The notes under the pieces are model-generated. The model worked only from the letters and a program-made list of their open reading frames with translations, ran no database searches and was not told the DNA's origin. From contig QCEG01000001.1 in the NCBI GenBank assembly GCA_003278535.1, positions 186,001 to 250,000 of the forward strand: DNA of 64,000 bases. Direction: 5' to 3'. Shown here piece after piece: positions 8,745-19,972 of this stretch; the stretch's first letter is position 1; every line of letters begins with the position of its first letter. Source of the DNA: Prochlorococcus sp. AG-355-N18 (lineage in GTDB: Bacteria > Cyanobacteriota > Cyanobacteriia > PCC-6307 > Cyanobiaceae). The position numbers and the translations under genes are program-made.

Positions 8745-10328
8745 ATGAATGGAGAATTAAACTCTTGGGATAAATTCTGTAATTATCTTTGGTTTGATAA
8801 AAAATTAAATATTTGGTTAGACATAAGCAAGATTAATTTCACTATTAAAGAGATTAAAAATTTAGAAGAGAAATTTATAGATGTATTTTCATCAATAAAA
8901 GAATTAGAAAATGGCGCAATCTCAAATATTGATGAAAATAGACAAGTAGGTCATTATTGGCTTAGAAATCCGTCAATTTCTCCATCTTCAAAAATAGGTG
9001 AGGAAATTAGCGCAGATATTGATTCAATCTCTGAATTTGGGAAACAAATTTTAAATGGAGATATTAAGAATAAGAATCAACAGAACTATACTGATGTTCT
9101 ATGGATAGGAATTGGTGGAAGTGGTTTAGGACCATTACTTATTACAGAGTCACTGCAGAAGTGCTCTAGAGGCTTAAATTTTTCTTATATCGATAATGTT
9201 GATCCTTTTTTAATTAGCGAAAAGTTAGAAGAGTTATCTGACAAATTATCCACAACATTATTTGTAGTTGTAAGCAAATCTGGTGGTACGCCTGAACCTA
9301 GAATTGCTATGGAAATTATTAAAAGTCATTGTGAAAATAATTCTCTTGAATGGAATTCTAATGCTATAGCTATAACAATGAAAGATAGTAAATTATTTAA
9401 AAAGGCCACTTCTGAAAATTGGTTAAAAATATTTAATTTGCAAGATTGGGTTGGAGGAAGAACAAGTATTACAAGCTCTGTGGGATTGCTTCCATTAGCT
9501 CTTATTAATGAAAATATATTTGAATTCATTAGAGGTGCATCATTAATGGATGAGGCCACGCGTATAAGTGATTTTAAAAATAATCCCGCAGCATTATTGT
9601 CATCTGCTTGGTATTTAACTGGGAATGGTGTTGGGAAGAGAGATATGGTCGTATTGCCATATAGAGATAGGTTACAGGTATTTAGTAAATATCTTCAGCA
9701 ATTAGTAATGGAATCATTAGGAAAGAAATTCAATAGGAATGGTGAAGTAGTTAATCAAGGTATTTCCGTTTTTGGTAATAAAGGATCTACAGATCAGCAT
9801 GCTTATGTTCAGCAACTGAGAGATGGTATTGATAATTTCTTTTGTATTTTTATTGAATTATTAGATTCTCCATCTACTAATATTTTTGATGAAAAAGAGA
9901 ATCCTAAAGAATATCTTTCTGGTTTTTTACAAGGAACCAGATCAGCACTCTCTAGTGAAGACAGACAAAGTATCACTATTACTTTAGAGAAGTTAAATTG
10001 TTTTTCACTAGGGGCCTTAATCGCTTTATTTGAGAGGGCTGTATCCTTCTACGCTGAATTGGTAAATATAAATGCATATGATCAACCTGGAGTTGAAGCT
10101 GGAAAGAAAGCAGCTGCAAATATTATTGAGTATCAACAAAAAGTAAGTAATTTATTAGATGAAGGTGGAGAATATTCTATAAATGACATAACATCATTAT
10201 TTGATAATTCAGTTAGTGAACCCATATTTTTTATACTCCGTGAAATGTGTTTCGGTAATGATAATTATTTAGTTAAGGGCGATTGGTCAAATCCAAATTC
10301 ATTAGTTATTCAAAAAATAAATTCTTAA
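8745..10328 (+). CDS. pgi: Glucose-6-phosphate isomerase
   Basis: 527 aa. Phosphosugar-binding motifs are GIGGSGLGP (around 122-130), [10 protein letters not shown] (around 177-186) and the C-terminal region VEAGKKAA with DQPGVE. It interconverts glucose-6-phosphate and fructose-6-phosphate in glycolysis, gluconeogenesis and glycogen turnover. The 178-nt gap upstream to purN is a divergent promoter region. The last 4 nt overlap the stop of convergent leuS. Confidence 0.95.
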   Translation: MNGELNSWDKFCNYLWFDKKLNIWLDISKINFTIKEIKNLEEKFIDVFSSIKELENGAISNIDENRQVGHYWLRNPSISPSSKIGEEISADIDSISEFGKQILNGDIKNKNQQNYTDVLWIGIGGSGLGPLLITESLQKCSRGLNFSYIDNVDPFLISEKLEELSDKLSTTLFVVVSKSGGTPEPRIAMEIIKSHCENNSLEWNSNAIAITMKDSKLFKKATSENWLKIFNLQDWVGGRTSITSSVGLLPLALINENIFEFIRGASLMDEATRISDFKNNPAALLSSAWYLTGNGVGKRDMVVLPYRDRLQVFSKYLQQLVMESLGKKFNRNGEVVNQGISVFGNKGSTDQHAYVQQLRDGIDNFFCIFIELLDSPSTNIFDEKENPKEYLSGFLQGTRSALSSEDRQSITITLEKLNCFSLGALIALFERAVSFYAELVNINAYDQPGVEAGKKAAANIIEYQQKVSNLLDEGGEYSINDITSLFDNSVSEPIFFILREMCFGNDNYLVKGDWSNPNSLVIQKINS

Positions 10329-12895
10329 ACAACAATATTCATAATTTTTCCTTTAACAATAATTATTTTTCTTATTTCCTTATCTTGAGTCCATTTTAAA
10401 ATATTAGGTCTCTTAACAGTCAATTCTTTAATTTGATCTTCACTCATATCATTATTAATATTTACTTTGTCTCTAACTTTTCCATTCACTTGTATTACTA
10501 GTTCATATGAATCTTCCTTTAGTGCCTCGGCATTAAATGAAGGCCAGTGTTCTAAATGTACAGATTTTTTAAATCCTATAACATGCCATATTTCTTCTGC
10601 AATGTGAGGTGCAAATGGAGCCAACAAAATACAAAATGTTTTTAAAGCATCAATTTTTAAATTATTGTTTACGTCATTAATGGAATTTGATAATGAATTA
10701 TAAAACTTCATTAGTTCTGAAATCGCAGTATTAAATTGATTATTTAATATGTCATTTGAAATTTCTTTTATAGCGATATTCATTGACTTTATTAAACTTT
10801 TTTCTTTATCTGGATAGGAATTAGATTTACTATTTACATCTTTTGCACAATTTATATAAAGCTTCCAAATCCTGCTTAAAAATCTAAATTGTCCTTCAAC
10901 ATCAGTATCTCCCCATTCCAAATCTTTTTCTGGTGGTGCTTTAAATAATATAAACATTCTTGCTGTATCTGCTCCATATTTTTTAATTACTGATTCAGGG
11001 TCTATTCCATTATATTTAGACTTAGACATCTTCTCGAAAAGAACATCGAGTTTAGAATTGTCAATTGGATCTGTAGGATTTGATAAGTCAGTAATATCGG
11101 AAGGAGAAACATATTTACCAGTTTTATTGTTTTTATAGGCAGCCGCCTGAACCATTCCCTGCGTTAATAGTTTTTTGAAAGGTTCATCAATTTCAAATAG
11201 TTCATTATCCCTCAAGGCTTTAGTGAAAAATCTTGCATATAACAAATGCAATATTGCATGCTCTACCCCTCCAACATATTGATCTACAGGCAACCACTTA
11301 TTGATTTCAATCTTTTCAAATGGCTTATTAGAACATTTTGAAGATGGATATCTTAAAAAATACCATGATGAACACATGAAAGTGTCCATAGTATCAGTTT
11401 CTTTTCTTGCCTCTATTCCACATTTTGGACATGTAGTATTTATCCAATTATTATTATCACCTAAAGCATTAATCTTGTTAGCCGATATTTCTATATCTTT
11501 TGGTAAGGAAACAGGTAATTCCGATTGCTTTAATGGAACAGATCCACATTTTTTGCAATTAACTATGGGTATCGGACATCCCCAATATCTTTGTCTAGAG
11601 ATTAACCAATCTCTTAGACGATATTGAATCTTATTTTCAGCCCATCCATTATTTACTCCCTCCTCTGAAATTTTTATTTTAGCAATAGTATTTTCTATTC
11701 CATTGTATTGATTTGAATTAATAAGATATCCTTTTTCTACATAAGCTTCTTCAAGCTCTTTATTTTGTTCACTTTTATCCTTTATTATTACCTGTTTAAT
11801 ATCAATATTATTTTTCTTAGCAAATTCAAAATCTCTTAGATCATGAGCAGGCACGCCCATAACAGCACCTGTACCGTATTCATCGAGAACATAACTTGCC
11901 ACCCAAATAGGAATAGGTTCAGAATTAACTGGATTTATTGCTTTTAAGTTAGTTTTTATTCCAATTTTTTCAAGTTCATTATTTTTATTATTTTTCAAAT
12001 ATTGTTTAAGATTTTCTAAATCTTGTATTGTTTCTTGATCAGAAATTTTTTTTACTAATGAATGATTAACAGAAATTGCTAAATAAGTAACTCCAAATAA
12101 AGTATCTGGCCTTGTTGTGAATACAGTAATTTTCTCTTCTGGATTGGTATTGATATTGAAATTAATATTTGAACCAATTGACTTTCCAATCCAATTATCT
12201 TGCATTATTTTTACTCTTTCTGGCCAGTTATCTAATTTTTCTAAATCCTTCAATAACTCATCAGCATAATTAGTAATTCTTAAAAACCATTGCTTTAATA
12301 ATTTTTTTTCAACTACTGCACCAGATCTCCAAGATTTACCATCTGAATCAACTTGTTCATTCGCTAGGACTGTATTATCTATAGGATCCCAATTAACTTC
12401 TGATTCCTTCTGATATACAAGACCTGCCTTGTATAACTCTAAAAATAGATATTGAGTCCAAATATAATAATTTTCATCACATGTTGCAAATTCCCTATCC
12501 CAATCAACTGATAGTCCCAAAAGCTTTAATTGTGACTTCATATGAGAAATATTTTTTTTAGTCCAGACACTTGGACTAATTCCTCTTTCAATCGCTGCAT
12601 TCTCAGCAGGCAAACCAAAAGCGTCCCAACCCATTGGATGTAAAACAGATTTGCCCTTAAATCTTTGGAATCGAGCTATTAAGTCTGTAATAACATAATT
12701 CCTAACATGTCCCATATGGAGATTACCTGAAGGGTAGGGAAACATTGATAAGGCATAAAATTTATCACTATTCTCAGTTAATTCATCGGTTTTGTATAAA
12801 TTGTTTTCTGTCCATATTGACTGCCATTTTTTTTCTATTTCAGATGGATTATATAAATTGGTATCAGCCTCATATTGTTTATCGGGAGAAATCAC
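10325..12895 (-). CDS. leuS: Leucyl-tRNA synthetase
   Basis: 856 aa, a full-length bacterial class I LeuRS. HIGH motif appears as HMGH (60-63) in [15 protein letters not shown] is exact ([10 protein letters not shown] near 620). The editing domain between them carries TTRPDTLFG and [15 protein letters not shown]; two zinc-like cysteine pairs (NCKKCG and TTCPKCG) sit in the insertion. It charges tRNA-Leu in the cytosol. It overlaps pgi by 4 nt in a tail-to-tail arrangement. Confidence 0.97.
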   Translation of the reverse strand: MISPDKQYEADTNLYNPSEIEKKWQSIWTENNLYKTDELTENSDKFYALSMFPYPSGNLHMGHVRNYVITDLIARFQRFKGKSVLHPMGWDAFGLPAENAAIERGISPSVWTKKNISHMKSQLKLLGLSVDWDREFATCDENYYIWTQYLFLELYKAGLVYQKESEVNWDPIDNTVLANEQVDSDGKSWRSGAVVEKKLLKQWFLRITNYADELLKDLEKLDNWPERVKIMQDNWIGKSIGSNINFNINTNPEEKITVFTTRPDTLFGVTYLAISVNHSLVKKISDQETIQDLENLKQYLKNNKNNELEKIGIKTNLKAINPVNSEPIPIWVASYVLDEYGTGAVMGVPAHDLRDFEFAKKNNIDIKQVIIKDKSEQNKELEEAYVEKGYLINSNQYNGIENTIAKIKISEEGVNNGWAENKIQYRLRDWLISRQRYWGCPIPIVNCKKCGSVPLKQSELPVSLPKDIEISANKINALGDNNNWINTTCPKCGIEARKETDTMDTFMCSSWYFLRYPSSKCSNKPFEKIEINKWLPVDQYVGGVEHAILHLLYARFFTKALRDNELFEIDEPFKKLLTQGMVQAAAYKNNKTGKYVSPSDITDLSNPTDPIDNSKLDVLFEKMSKSKYNGIDPESVIKKYGADTARMFILFKAPPEKDLEWGDTDVEGQFRFLSRIWKLYINCAKDVNSKSNSYPDKEKSLIKSMNIAIKEISNDILNNQFNTAISELMKFYNSLSNSINDVNNNLKIDALKTFCILLAPFAPHIAEEIWHVIGFKKSVHLEHWPSFNAEALKEDSYELVIQVNGKVRDKVNINNDMSEDQIKELTVKRPNILKWTQDKEIRKIIIVKGKIMNIVV

Positions 12896-13002
12896 TTAAT
12901 TTTTATTTGTTAAATTATTATTTTAATATCCATTGTATAAAATAGAAATAGATTGTTAAAAGGAATAATTTATAATTAAAATTTAAAATATATTATCTAC
13001 AA

Positions 13003-13863
13003 ATGAAAAATATAACTTTTGAAAAATATCAAGGTAACGGAAATGATTTCGTAATAATAGATTCTAGAGGAAATGAATTGTATAAAAATTACAAGACAAA
13101 TAAAATATTTGATATAAAAAAAATTTGCAACAGGCAATTTGGTATTGGAGCAGATGGTGTGATTTTTATAGAAGAACCTAATGAAGATAATTATGCAAAA
13201 ATGATAATTTTTAATTCTGATGGTTCTGAAGCACAAATGTGTGGAAACGGAATTAGGTGTTTAGTTGAGTATCTCCACGTAAATGACTCAATGAATAATA
13301 AAAATATAGAATATAAAATTGAGACTAAAGCAGGTTTAAAAATTGCACAATATTTAAATGATGAAATTACAGTAAAAATGGGAGTTCCAATTTTAGAATG
13401 TAAAAATATTCCAACAACAATTGAAAAAAAAATAAATTCAATTCCTTCACACGAATTTATTGAGAAAGATTTTAATAATATGGGTTATGCCGTAGGAATG
13501 GGAAATCCTCATTTAATATTCTTTGTAAAAGACATAGAGTCAATTGTTCTCTCCAGACTTGGTCCTATATTTGAAAAAAATGAATTATTTCCTGAAAAAA
13601 CTAATGTGCATTTTTGTCAAATTTTAAATAGAGATAATATTAAAGTAAAAGTATGGGAAAGGGGGGCAGGAGCAACCTTAGCTTGTGGAACAGGTGCCTG
13701 TGCTATCCATGTAGCAGCTTATAAATTAGGCCTTTGTAATTCACAAACCATAGTAACCTTACCAGGAGGTAATCTTAAAATTGATTGGTCAAAAGACGAT
13801 TGTGAAGTAATGATGACCGGTAATGCTAAAAAGGTTTTCTCAGGATCAATGTTAGTAAATTAA
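13003..13863 (+). CDS. dapF: Diaminopimelate epimerase
   Basis: 286 aa. The two catalytic cysteines are C80 in MCGNGIRC and C228 in ACGTGACA; the N-terminus FEKYQGNGNDFVIID is also diagnostic. It converts LL- to meso-diaminopimelate for lysine and peptidoglycan. Its TAA stop overlaps the ATG of the next gene by 1 nt, heading a tightly packed run dapF, cysteine desulfurase, DUF1995 gene and dacB. Confidence 0.96.
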   Translation: MKNITFEKYQGNGNDFVIIDSRGNELYKNYKTNKIFDIKKICNRQFGIGADGVIFIEEPNEDNYAKMIIFNSDGSEAQMCGNGIRCLVEYLHVNDSMNNKNIEYKIETKAGLKIAQYLNDEITVKMGVPILECKNIPTTIEKKINSIPSHEFIEKDFNNMGYAVGMGNPHLIFFVKDIESIVLSRLGPIFEKNELFPEKTNVHFCQILNRDNIKVKVWERGAGATLACGTGACAIHVAAYKLGLCNSQTIVTLPGGNLKIDWSKDDCEVMMTGNAKKVFSGSMLVN

Positions 13864-15035
13864 TGGAAAATAATTTTATTTATTTAGATAATGCATCCAC
13901 AACTCCATTATCTGAGAATGTTTTAAATATTATTAATTCAACTTACAGGAATTATTGGCATAACCCTTCATCTACATATGAGCTAGGGATAAAATGCTCT
14001 ACATATCTTGAAAAAATTAGATCTAAAATTGCTTATTTATTTGAAGCTGATGCAGAGGATATAATTTTTACATCTGGTTCTTCGGAATCGACAAATATTG
14101 TATTTAATAATATTTATGAGAACTTTAAAAATGGGAGGGTTGTTATTTCAAATGTTGAACATCAAGCAACAACTATTTGTGCTAATAAACTAAGAAAACA
14201 AAATTGGAATATTTACGAATGGATGGTAAATAATGATGGAATTTTAAATATTTCTAATATCGAAAACATTTTAAACAAAGATACAAAGCTTGTATCAATT
14301 ATTTGGGGACAAAGTGAAATTGGGACAATACAACCTGTCAAATTTATTGGTACCAAATGTGAAGAATTAAATATAATGTTTCATTTAGATGGAACTCAAA
14401 TATTAAGTAATGGAATATTCAGTTGGAAAGATCTTAAATGTGATTTTTTAAGTTTATCTGCTCATAAATTTGGCGGTCCAAAAGGGATCGGTATTCTTTT
14501 AACAAAAGAAAAGTCTAGACAAATTTTAAAAAATAATGACATATCACTTACTCAGGAATTTTCAATTAGACAAGGGACACAAGCTTTGCCATTAATCGCT
14601 GGAATGTATGAATCATTAAAGAATATTAAAGGAAAAATAAAATTATATGATTACATAACTGAATTTCCTTCTAATAATATTAATAAACTCAAAAATTATT
14701 TTTTTCAAAAAATTAAGGATAATAATCATATAAAGATTACGGGTAGTATTAACCATAGACTTCCCAATCATATTTCGTTTCTACTATTAAATAAACTATT
14801 TGAGCCTATAAGGGCCTATAAGATTGTTAATTTCATGTCAGAAAATAAAATAGCCATAAGTAGTGGAAGTGCTTGTTCAAGTTCATCTGGGAAACCTAGC
14901 TCAACACTTAAAAATATTGGTTTAAAAGATGATGAACTATATTCAAATATTCGTGTTACTTTAGGTTCAATAAACAATAAGTCAGAAATAGATAAATTTT
15001 TAGAACTTATTCAAATATGTATTGAAAAATTTTAA
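13863..15035 (+). CDS. Cysteine desulfurase (NifS/IscS-like class V aminotransferase)
   Basis: 390 aa PLP enzyme. N-terminus IYLDNASTTPLSENV is typical of NifS/IscS; the PLP lysine is K202 in SAHKFGGPKG; catalytic cysteine is C338 in SGSACSSSSGKPS, with the longer loop of the IscS/NifS (group I) type rather than SufS. It would release sulfur from cysteine for Fe-S clusters or tRNA thiolation. Which paralogue role it fills is not decided. ATG overlaps the dapF stop by 1 nt and its own stop overlaps the next ATG by 1 nt. Confidence 0.92.
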   Translation: MENNFIYLDNASTTPLSENVLNIINSTYRNYWHNPSSTYELGIKCSTYLEKIRSKIAYLFEADAEDIIFTSGSSESTNIVFNNIYENFKNGRVVISNVEHQATTICANKLRKQNWNIYEWMVNNDGILNISNIENILNKDTKLVSIIWGQSEIGTIQPVKFIGTKCEELNIMFHLDGTQILSNGIFSWKDLKCDFLSLSAHKFGGPKGIGILLTKEKSRQILKNNDISLTQEFSIRQGTQALPLIAGMYESLKNIKGKIKLYDYITEFPSNNINKLKNYFFQKIKDNNHIKITGSINHRLPNHISFLLLNKLFEPIRAYKIVNFMSENKIAISSGSACSSSSGKPSSTLKNIGLKDDELYSNIRVTLGSINNKSEIDKFLELIQICIEKF

Positions 15036-15661
15036 TGAAAACCAATTACAGACTACCTAAAGATTTAAATGAATCTCTTAAGAATATGGAGGATGCAATT
15101 ATTCCAAGTTTATTAGATTCAAATAAAAGATTTACTATAGAATTTAATTTTGAAGGATTGAAGTTTAACAGAATTGGAATAACTATTTACAAGATATTGT
15201 CTAAAAATAATAATGTATTTATAACTTTTGCTGATCAAGGTGCTGTGGCTTTGGCACAAAGAGACTATCCAGATATTAAAGATAAAATTTTTACTTTTAA
15301 ATCATTTAATGAATCAAATAATTTAAATAATATAGATAGTGCAATGATATCGATACTACCTCAGCCATATGATTTCGATTCATTTGAACCAATGTCTGAT
15401 AATTATCAAGGTACGCATTATTCATTAAATCCAAAATTTGAAGATGCCAATATTGGTATAGGAAGTGTTATTAGAGAGCGACGTAAAAACTTTGTCAAAA
15501 CATGGAAAAATATTTATTTTCTGCAGCCTTTAAATAAAGCTGCTCTTATGCATATTTATCCAAATAATTGGTTGCTTTTCAAAGAAGAAAATAAAAGATA
15601 TTTCTTTAAAAAAGAATTTGAAATTAAACCCGACAATGAATCTATTTTTGTGAATTTATAG
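15035..15661 (+). CDS. DUF1995 family protein
   Basis: 208 aa, soluble. The opening YRLPKDLNESLKNMEDAIIPSLLDSNKRFTIEF (in part) and the segments VFITFADQGAVALA and WLLFKEENKRYFF match the pattern of the DUF1995 family of cyanobacteria and chloroplasts; a plant relative (LPA3) aids photosystem II assembly. The biochemical role here is unknown. It lies in the dapF-dacB operon, with 1-nt overlap at the 5' end and 1 nt between its stop and the dacB start. Confidence 0.72.
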   Translation: MKTNYRLPKDLNESLKNMEDAIIPSLLDSNKRFTIEFNFEGLKFNRIGITIYKILSKNNNVFITFADQGAVALAQRDYPDIKDKIFTFKSFNESNNLNNIDSAMISILPQPYDFDSFEPMSDNYQGTHYSLNPKFEDANIGIGSVIRERRKNFVKTWKNIYFLQPLNKAALMHIYPNNWLLFKEENKRYFFKKEFEIKPDNESIFVNL

Positions 15662-15662
15662 A

Positions 15663-16886
15663 TTGAATGTGATAAAAAAAATTTATTCATTTTTCTTAAT
15701 TGTTTTTGTATTAGTAACATCTCCTTTCTTAATAAGATATTTACTAGCAAATCAGAAAATTACTATTTTAAATAGTATTTATTTTAATTTCCCGGGAATA
15801 ATTACTAAAAACAAAATATGTCCTAATTATGATGCTTTATTGAATCAAACGCTTGATGATTCTTTTAGTGTATCGATTATTAATAATAAAGGGGAAATAA
15901 TAAGTTCCTACAATGAAGATGTTCCAAGGTTGCCGGCATCTAATCAAAAATTATTCTCATCAGCTTATGTTTTAAGTAAATATAAATTAAATAATAATTT
16001 AAAAACTTCCTTATTTAAAAATAAAAACGATTATTATTTACACGGTCAAGGTGATCCAGATCTTAATTATGAAGATATAATCGAACTAATTTCATATGTT
16101 AAAGACAATAAAATTATTAACTTTAATATTGTAGAAATTGATTCAAAATTATATTGGCCTAATGGCTGGACAAATACTGATAAACTTTACGAATATGGAT
16201 CTCCAATTACATCTCTTGCAATAGAAAGTAATCACAATAAATATGATGATATTTATTCATTAAAAATTTTTATTAAAAATTATTTAAAAAATAAATTTCC
16301 AAATTCAAAAATAAATATAGTTTTTTTTGATTCAGAAAAAACTTTTTATTTACAAAATATTAAAGAGATAAATAAAATATATTCAACTCCAATTATTTCA
16401 TTATTAACTCTAACAAATTCTGAAAGCCATAATTTTACAGCTGAATCTCTCTTTAAAAATGCCTCAAATACATGGAACGATAATGATTATATAAAATTGA
16501 AAAGATGGCTTGAAAATAAAGGCCTCCCAACAACTAAAGCATACTTTGCAGATGCTAGTGGGTTGTCTCGAAAAAATAAAATTACAACAAGGTTAGTTGT
16601 ATTGTTTTTACATAAAATGAGATATTTTAATGATTTTAAAGCTTATCAATCTACACTTTCAATTACTGGGGTAAGAGGAACATTAGCTAAAAGATTTGTA
16701 AATAGTGAATTGTCTGGAAAGTTTTTTGGGAAAACTGGGACTCTTTCAAATGTCTTTGCATTATCTGGTTTTTTATATAAAAATGAAAGGCCAATAATTA
16801 TAAGTATTATCCAAAATTCTGATAAAATTGATAAAGAAAAAGCTTTTAAATTATTACATGATCTTTATTACTTGAAATCTTGTTAA
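15663..16886 (+). CDS. dacB: D-alanyl-D-alanine carboxypeptidase, PBP4/S13 family
   Basis: 407 aa from a TTG start; a GTG at 15669 is an alternative. A hydrophobic signal or anchor (about residues 8-30) sends it to the periplasm. Serine hydrolase motifs: S93-x-x-K96 (ASNQKLF), the SxN-box region SGLSRKN (299-305), and K357-T-G in FGKTGTL. It trims or hydrolyses peptide crosslinks of peptidoglycan, consistent with co-transcription with dapF, which supplies meso-DAP. It is somewhat shorter than E. coli DacB, having a smaller insertion domain. Confidence 0.88.
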   Translation: MNVIKKIYSFFLIVFVLVTSPFLIRYLLANQKITILNSIYFNFPGIITKNKICPNYDALLNQTLDDSFSVSIINNKGEIISSYNEDVPRLPASNQKLFSSAYVLSKYKLNNNLKTSLFKNKNDYYLHGQGDPDLNYEDIIELISYVKDNKIINFNIVEIDSKLYWPNGWTNTDKLYEYGSPITSLAIESNHNKYDDIYSLKIFIKNYLKNKFPNSKINIVFFDSEKTFYLQNIKEINKIYSTPIISLLTLTNSESHNFTAESLFKNASNTWNDNDYIKLKRWLENKGLPTTKAYFADASGLSRKNKITTRLVVLFLHKMRYFNDFKAYQSTLSITGVRGTLAKRFVNSELSGKFFGKTGTLSNVFALSGFLYKNERPIIISIIQNSDKIDKEKAFKLLHDLYYLKSC

Positions 16887-16894
16887 TAAAAATA

Positions 16895-17368
16895 TTATTT
16901 AAAATATTCTTTTAAATCCCTCTCAACAGAGGGGGGTACCATGTGATTAATTTCACCACCAAATTTTGCAACTTCTTTTACTAAAGAACTACTGAGAAAA
17001 CTATAATTTGTATTTGTGGATAAAAATATAGTTTCAATATCATTATTAAGAGATTTATTTGTATGAGCAATCTGAAGTTCATACTCAAAATCACTCATTG
17101 CTCTTAAGCCTCTAAGAATAAGATTAGCTTTTAGATCATTTGCACAATCTACAGTTAGACCAGAATAAGAAATAACTTCAATATTAGGTAAATGAGAAAG
17201 AGAATTTTTTATTTGTATTATTCTTCTTTCAAGATTAAATGTTGGTGTTTTAGAAGTATTTTCTAAAACAGCAACTACTAGATTGCCAAATATTTTTTCA
17301 GCTCTTTCTATTAAATCAATATGCCCGTTTGTTAAAGGATCGAATGTACCAGGATAAAGAATTTTCAT
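16895..17368 (-). CDS. coaD: Pantetheine-phosphate adenylyltransferase
   Basis: 157 aa, the normal CoaD length. Nucleotidyltransferase signature [19 protein letters not shown] (5-23), [12 protein letters not shown] and the C-terminal [13 protein letters not shown] are diagnostic. It catalyses the penultimate step of coenzyme A synthesis. It converges on dacB with 8 nt between stops and diverges from the flavin-reductase-like gene. Confidence 0.96.
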   Translation of the reverse strand: MKILYPGTFDPLTNGHIDLIERAEKIFGNLVVAVLENTSKTPTFNLERRIIQIKNSLSHLPNIEVISYSGLTVDCANDLKANLILRGLRAMSDFEYELQIAHTNKSLNNDIETIFLSTNTNYSFLSSSLVKEVAKFGGEINHMVPPSVERDLKEYFK

Positions 17369-17427
17369 GAATTTATTATGTTCGAATAAGAAATTTAGTT
17401 AAAATAAGTTTATTAGATATATCAATT

Positions 17428-17916
17428 ATGACATTAAATCTAGAAGCAAAAAAAATCTTATTAAGAAAAATACCTCACGGATTATTTATTTGTGGAGTTA
17501 GAGACGAAGATAAAAATGAAGTGAATGGATTTACTGCAAGTTGGGTGACTCAAGGTTCCTTCACTCCACCATTAGTCGTAATGGCTGTTAGAGCAGAAGG
17601 TTCTAGTCATGAAATAATAAAGTCCACCAATAAGTTCTCATTAAATGTCCTCAAAAGTGATCAAAAGGATCTAGCAGCTGTTTTCTTTAAACCCCAAAAA
17701 GCATTAGGAGGCAGATTTGAATCTGTTGAATTTAATTTAGGTGAACTTGGATTGCCTATTTTAGTTGATGGTGTTGGTGGAGTTGAATGTAATGTTGTTG
17801 GAAGTGTTATTCATGGAGACCATACAGTTTTTGTAGGAGAAGTTCAATCTGCTTATTTGAATAATGATGTTGACTCTCTAAATTTATCTTCAACTGGCTG
17901 GAATTATGGAGGTTAA
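17428..17916 (+). CDS. Flavin-reductase-like FMN-binding protein
   Basis: 162-aa single-domain protein of the flavin reductase-like fold: GLFICGVRDEDKNEVNGFTASWVTQGSFTPP (in part) at residues 18-48 is the FMN-binding signature, and FSLNVLKSDQKDLAAVF follows. In larger cyanobacterial flavodiiron proteins the same domain is a C-terminal module; here it stands alone. The electron donor and substrate are not known. It precedes uvrC by 9 nt, probably as one transcript. Confidence 0.8.
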   Translation: MTLNLEAKKILLRKIPHGLFICGVRDEDKNEVNGFTASWVTQGSFTPPLVVMAVRAEGSSHEIIKSTNKFSLNVLKSDQKDLAAVFFKPQKALGGRFESVEFNLGELGLPILVDGVGGVECNVVGSVIHGDHTVFVGEVQSAYLNNDVDSLNLSSTGWNYGG

Positions 17917-17925
17917 TCTTAATAT

Positions 17926-19884
17926 ATGAGTAATTCATCTATAGAAACAATAGATAACAAATATAATTTTAAAATTGAATATAAATTAATTAATAATAAA
18001 GAATTACTAAAATCAAGATTATCCGAAATTCCAAAGTCATCTGGTTGCTATCTTTTTAAAGATATAGATAATAATTTACTTTATATTGGTAAATCTAAAA
18101 AACTACGCAGTAGAGTAAGTAGTTATTTTAATAATTTTTCAGATTTAACTCCAAGATTAAGTTTGATGGTTCGTCAAATAACTGAGATAGAAATTATAGT
18201 CACAGATAGCGAATATGAAGCACTAAATTTAGAGTCAAATTTAATAAAAACAAACAAACCATACTTTAATATTCTTTTAAAGGATGATAAGAAATATCCA
18301 TATCTTTGCATAACATGGAGTGAAAAATATCCTCGAATATTTATTACAAGAAGAAGAAGAAATAGAAATAATTTGGATAGATATTATGGACCTTATGTAG
18401 ATGTCGGATTATTAAGGAGAACATTATTTACGATAAAAAAAATATTTCCACTTAGACAAAGGCCAAGGCCAGTCTATAAAGATAGAACTTGTTTGAATTA
18501 TTCAATAGGAAGATGTCCAGGAGTTTGCCAAGAAGTAATATCATCTGACGATTATAAAAAAATAATGAAACAAGTATCTATGATATTTCAAGGAAGGAAT
18601 GATGACTTAGAAATATTTTTACAAAAAAAAATGTTGCAATTTTCAAATGATTTAGATTATGAAAATGCAGCAAAAATAAGGGACCAAATTTCAGGTTTAA
18701 AATTATTAACTGAATCACAAAAAATATCAATACCTGATTCTTCAATTAATAGAGATATCTTTGGAATAGTTTCAGAAAAAAATGTAGCTAGTATACAAAT
18801 TTTCCAAATGAGATCTGGTAAGCTTATTGGAAGAATTGCCTATAGTCAAAAATTAAATAATGAAGATGAAGATCTTATTTTACAAAAGATATTAGAAGAG
18901 CATTATATGAATGTTGAAGCCGTAGAAATACCATCAGAAATTCTTATTCAATATAACCTTCCAAAACAAGCAACCATAGAGGATTGGTTAACGGAGCTAA
19001 GAAAAAAGAAAGTAAAAATCTTAATCCCAAAAAGAAATAAAAAACATGAAACTGTAGAAATGGTTTTAAAAAATGCGAAATTGGAATTAGATAGAATATT
19101 AAATGGGATACAAGATAATGAATCATCAATTGAGGATCTTGCCCAAATACTTGAATTAAGCGAACAACCTAAAAGAATTGAAGGTTATGATATTAGCCAT
19201 ATACAAGGTAGTGACCCTGTAGCATCACAAGTCGTTTTTATTGATGGGATTCCTTCTAAACATCATTATAGGAAATATAAAATAAAAGATCCAAACGTTT
19301 TTGTAGGACATAGTGATGATTTTGCTTCGATATATGAAGTAATACATAGAAGGTTTAAAAAATGGTCAAGATTTAAAAAAAGCGGAGGGGATTTTTCAAT
19401 ATTAAATGATAAAACGAATAGTAAATTAGACAATGAACTTCTATCAGATTGGCCTGATTTAATAATGATTGATGGAGGGAAAGGACAATTAAATGCAGCT
19501 ATTAAAGCATTAAAAGAATTAAATCTTGAGGAAGAAGTAACTATATGTTCATTAGCAAAAAAAAATGAAGAAATATTTATTCCAGGTTTTACTAAGTCTC
19601 TTGATACTGATGAAAATCAAAAAGGAGTTCTTCTGTTAAGAAGGGTAAGAGATGAAGCGCATAGATTTGCATTATCTTTTCATAGAGACAAAAGATCTAA
19701 GAGAATGAATAGATCTCAATTGTCTCAAATCAGTGGATTAGGACCATCTAGAATAAGAGAATTGCTTAAGCATTTTAAATCAATAGAAGCGATAAGAATA
19801 GCTAGTAAAGAGGATTTATCAAAAGTTAAAGGACTTGGAAAAAATTCAGTAAATGATATATATGAATATTTTAACGAGTTATAA
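17926..19884 (+). CDS. uvrC: Excinuclease ABC subunit C
   Basis: 652 aa. N-terminal GIY-YIG nuclease (about 33-115; GCYLFKD and LLYIGKSKKLRSRV), UVR motif for UvrB contact (about 240-275, DLDYENAAKIRDQI), RNase H-like 5' nuclease with DISHIQG (about 423) and MIDGGKGQLNAA, and C-terminal helix-hairpin-helix (SGLGPSRIRELLKHF and VKGLGKNSV). It makes the dual incision in nucleotide excision repair. An N-terminal extension of about 30 residues precedes the nuclease. Confidence 0.96.
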   Translation: MSNSSIETIDNKYNFKIEYKLINNKELLKSRLSEIPKSSGCYLFKDIDNNLLYIGKSKKLRSRVSSYFNNFSDLTPRLSLMVRQITEIEIIVTDSEYEALNLESNLIKTNKPYFNILLKDDKKYPYLCITWSEKYPRIFITRRRRNRNNLDRYYGPYVDVGLLRRTLFTIKKIFPLRQRPRPVYKDRTCLNYSIGRCPGVCQEVISSDDYKKIMKQVSMIFQGRNDDLEIFLQKKMLQFSNDLDYENAAKIRDQISGLKLLTESQKISIPDSSINRDIFGIVSEKNVASIQIFQMRSGKLIGRIAYSQKLNNEDEDLILQKILEEHYMNVEAVEIPSEILIQYNLPKQATIEDWLTELRKKKVKILIPKRNKKHETVEMVLKNAKLELDRILNGIQDNESSIEDLAQILELSEQPKRIEGYDISHIQGSDPVASQVVFIDGIPSKHHYRKYKIKDPNVFVGHSDDFASIYEVIHRRFKKWSRFKKSGGDFSILNDKTNSKLDNELLSDWPDLIMIDGGKGQLNAAIKALKELNLEEEVTICSLAKKNEEIFIPGFTKSLDTDENQKGVLLLRRVRDEAHRFALSFHRDKRSKRMNRSQLSQISGLGPSRIRELLKHFKSIEAIRIASKEDLSKVKGLGKNSVNDIYEYFNEL

Positions 19885-19972
19885 ATATTAATTAATTTTT
19901 GAAAAATAGATTTCTTGATATTGTTAAATATAATTATATTAAAAATATATATTTTTAAATTAATCTAGTAAT

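Noticed and set aside
11301-11627. 108-codon ORF on the plus strand inside leuS
   Set aside because: Antisense shadow of a fully recognisable LeuRS zinc region; no own family features.
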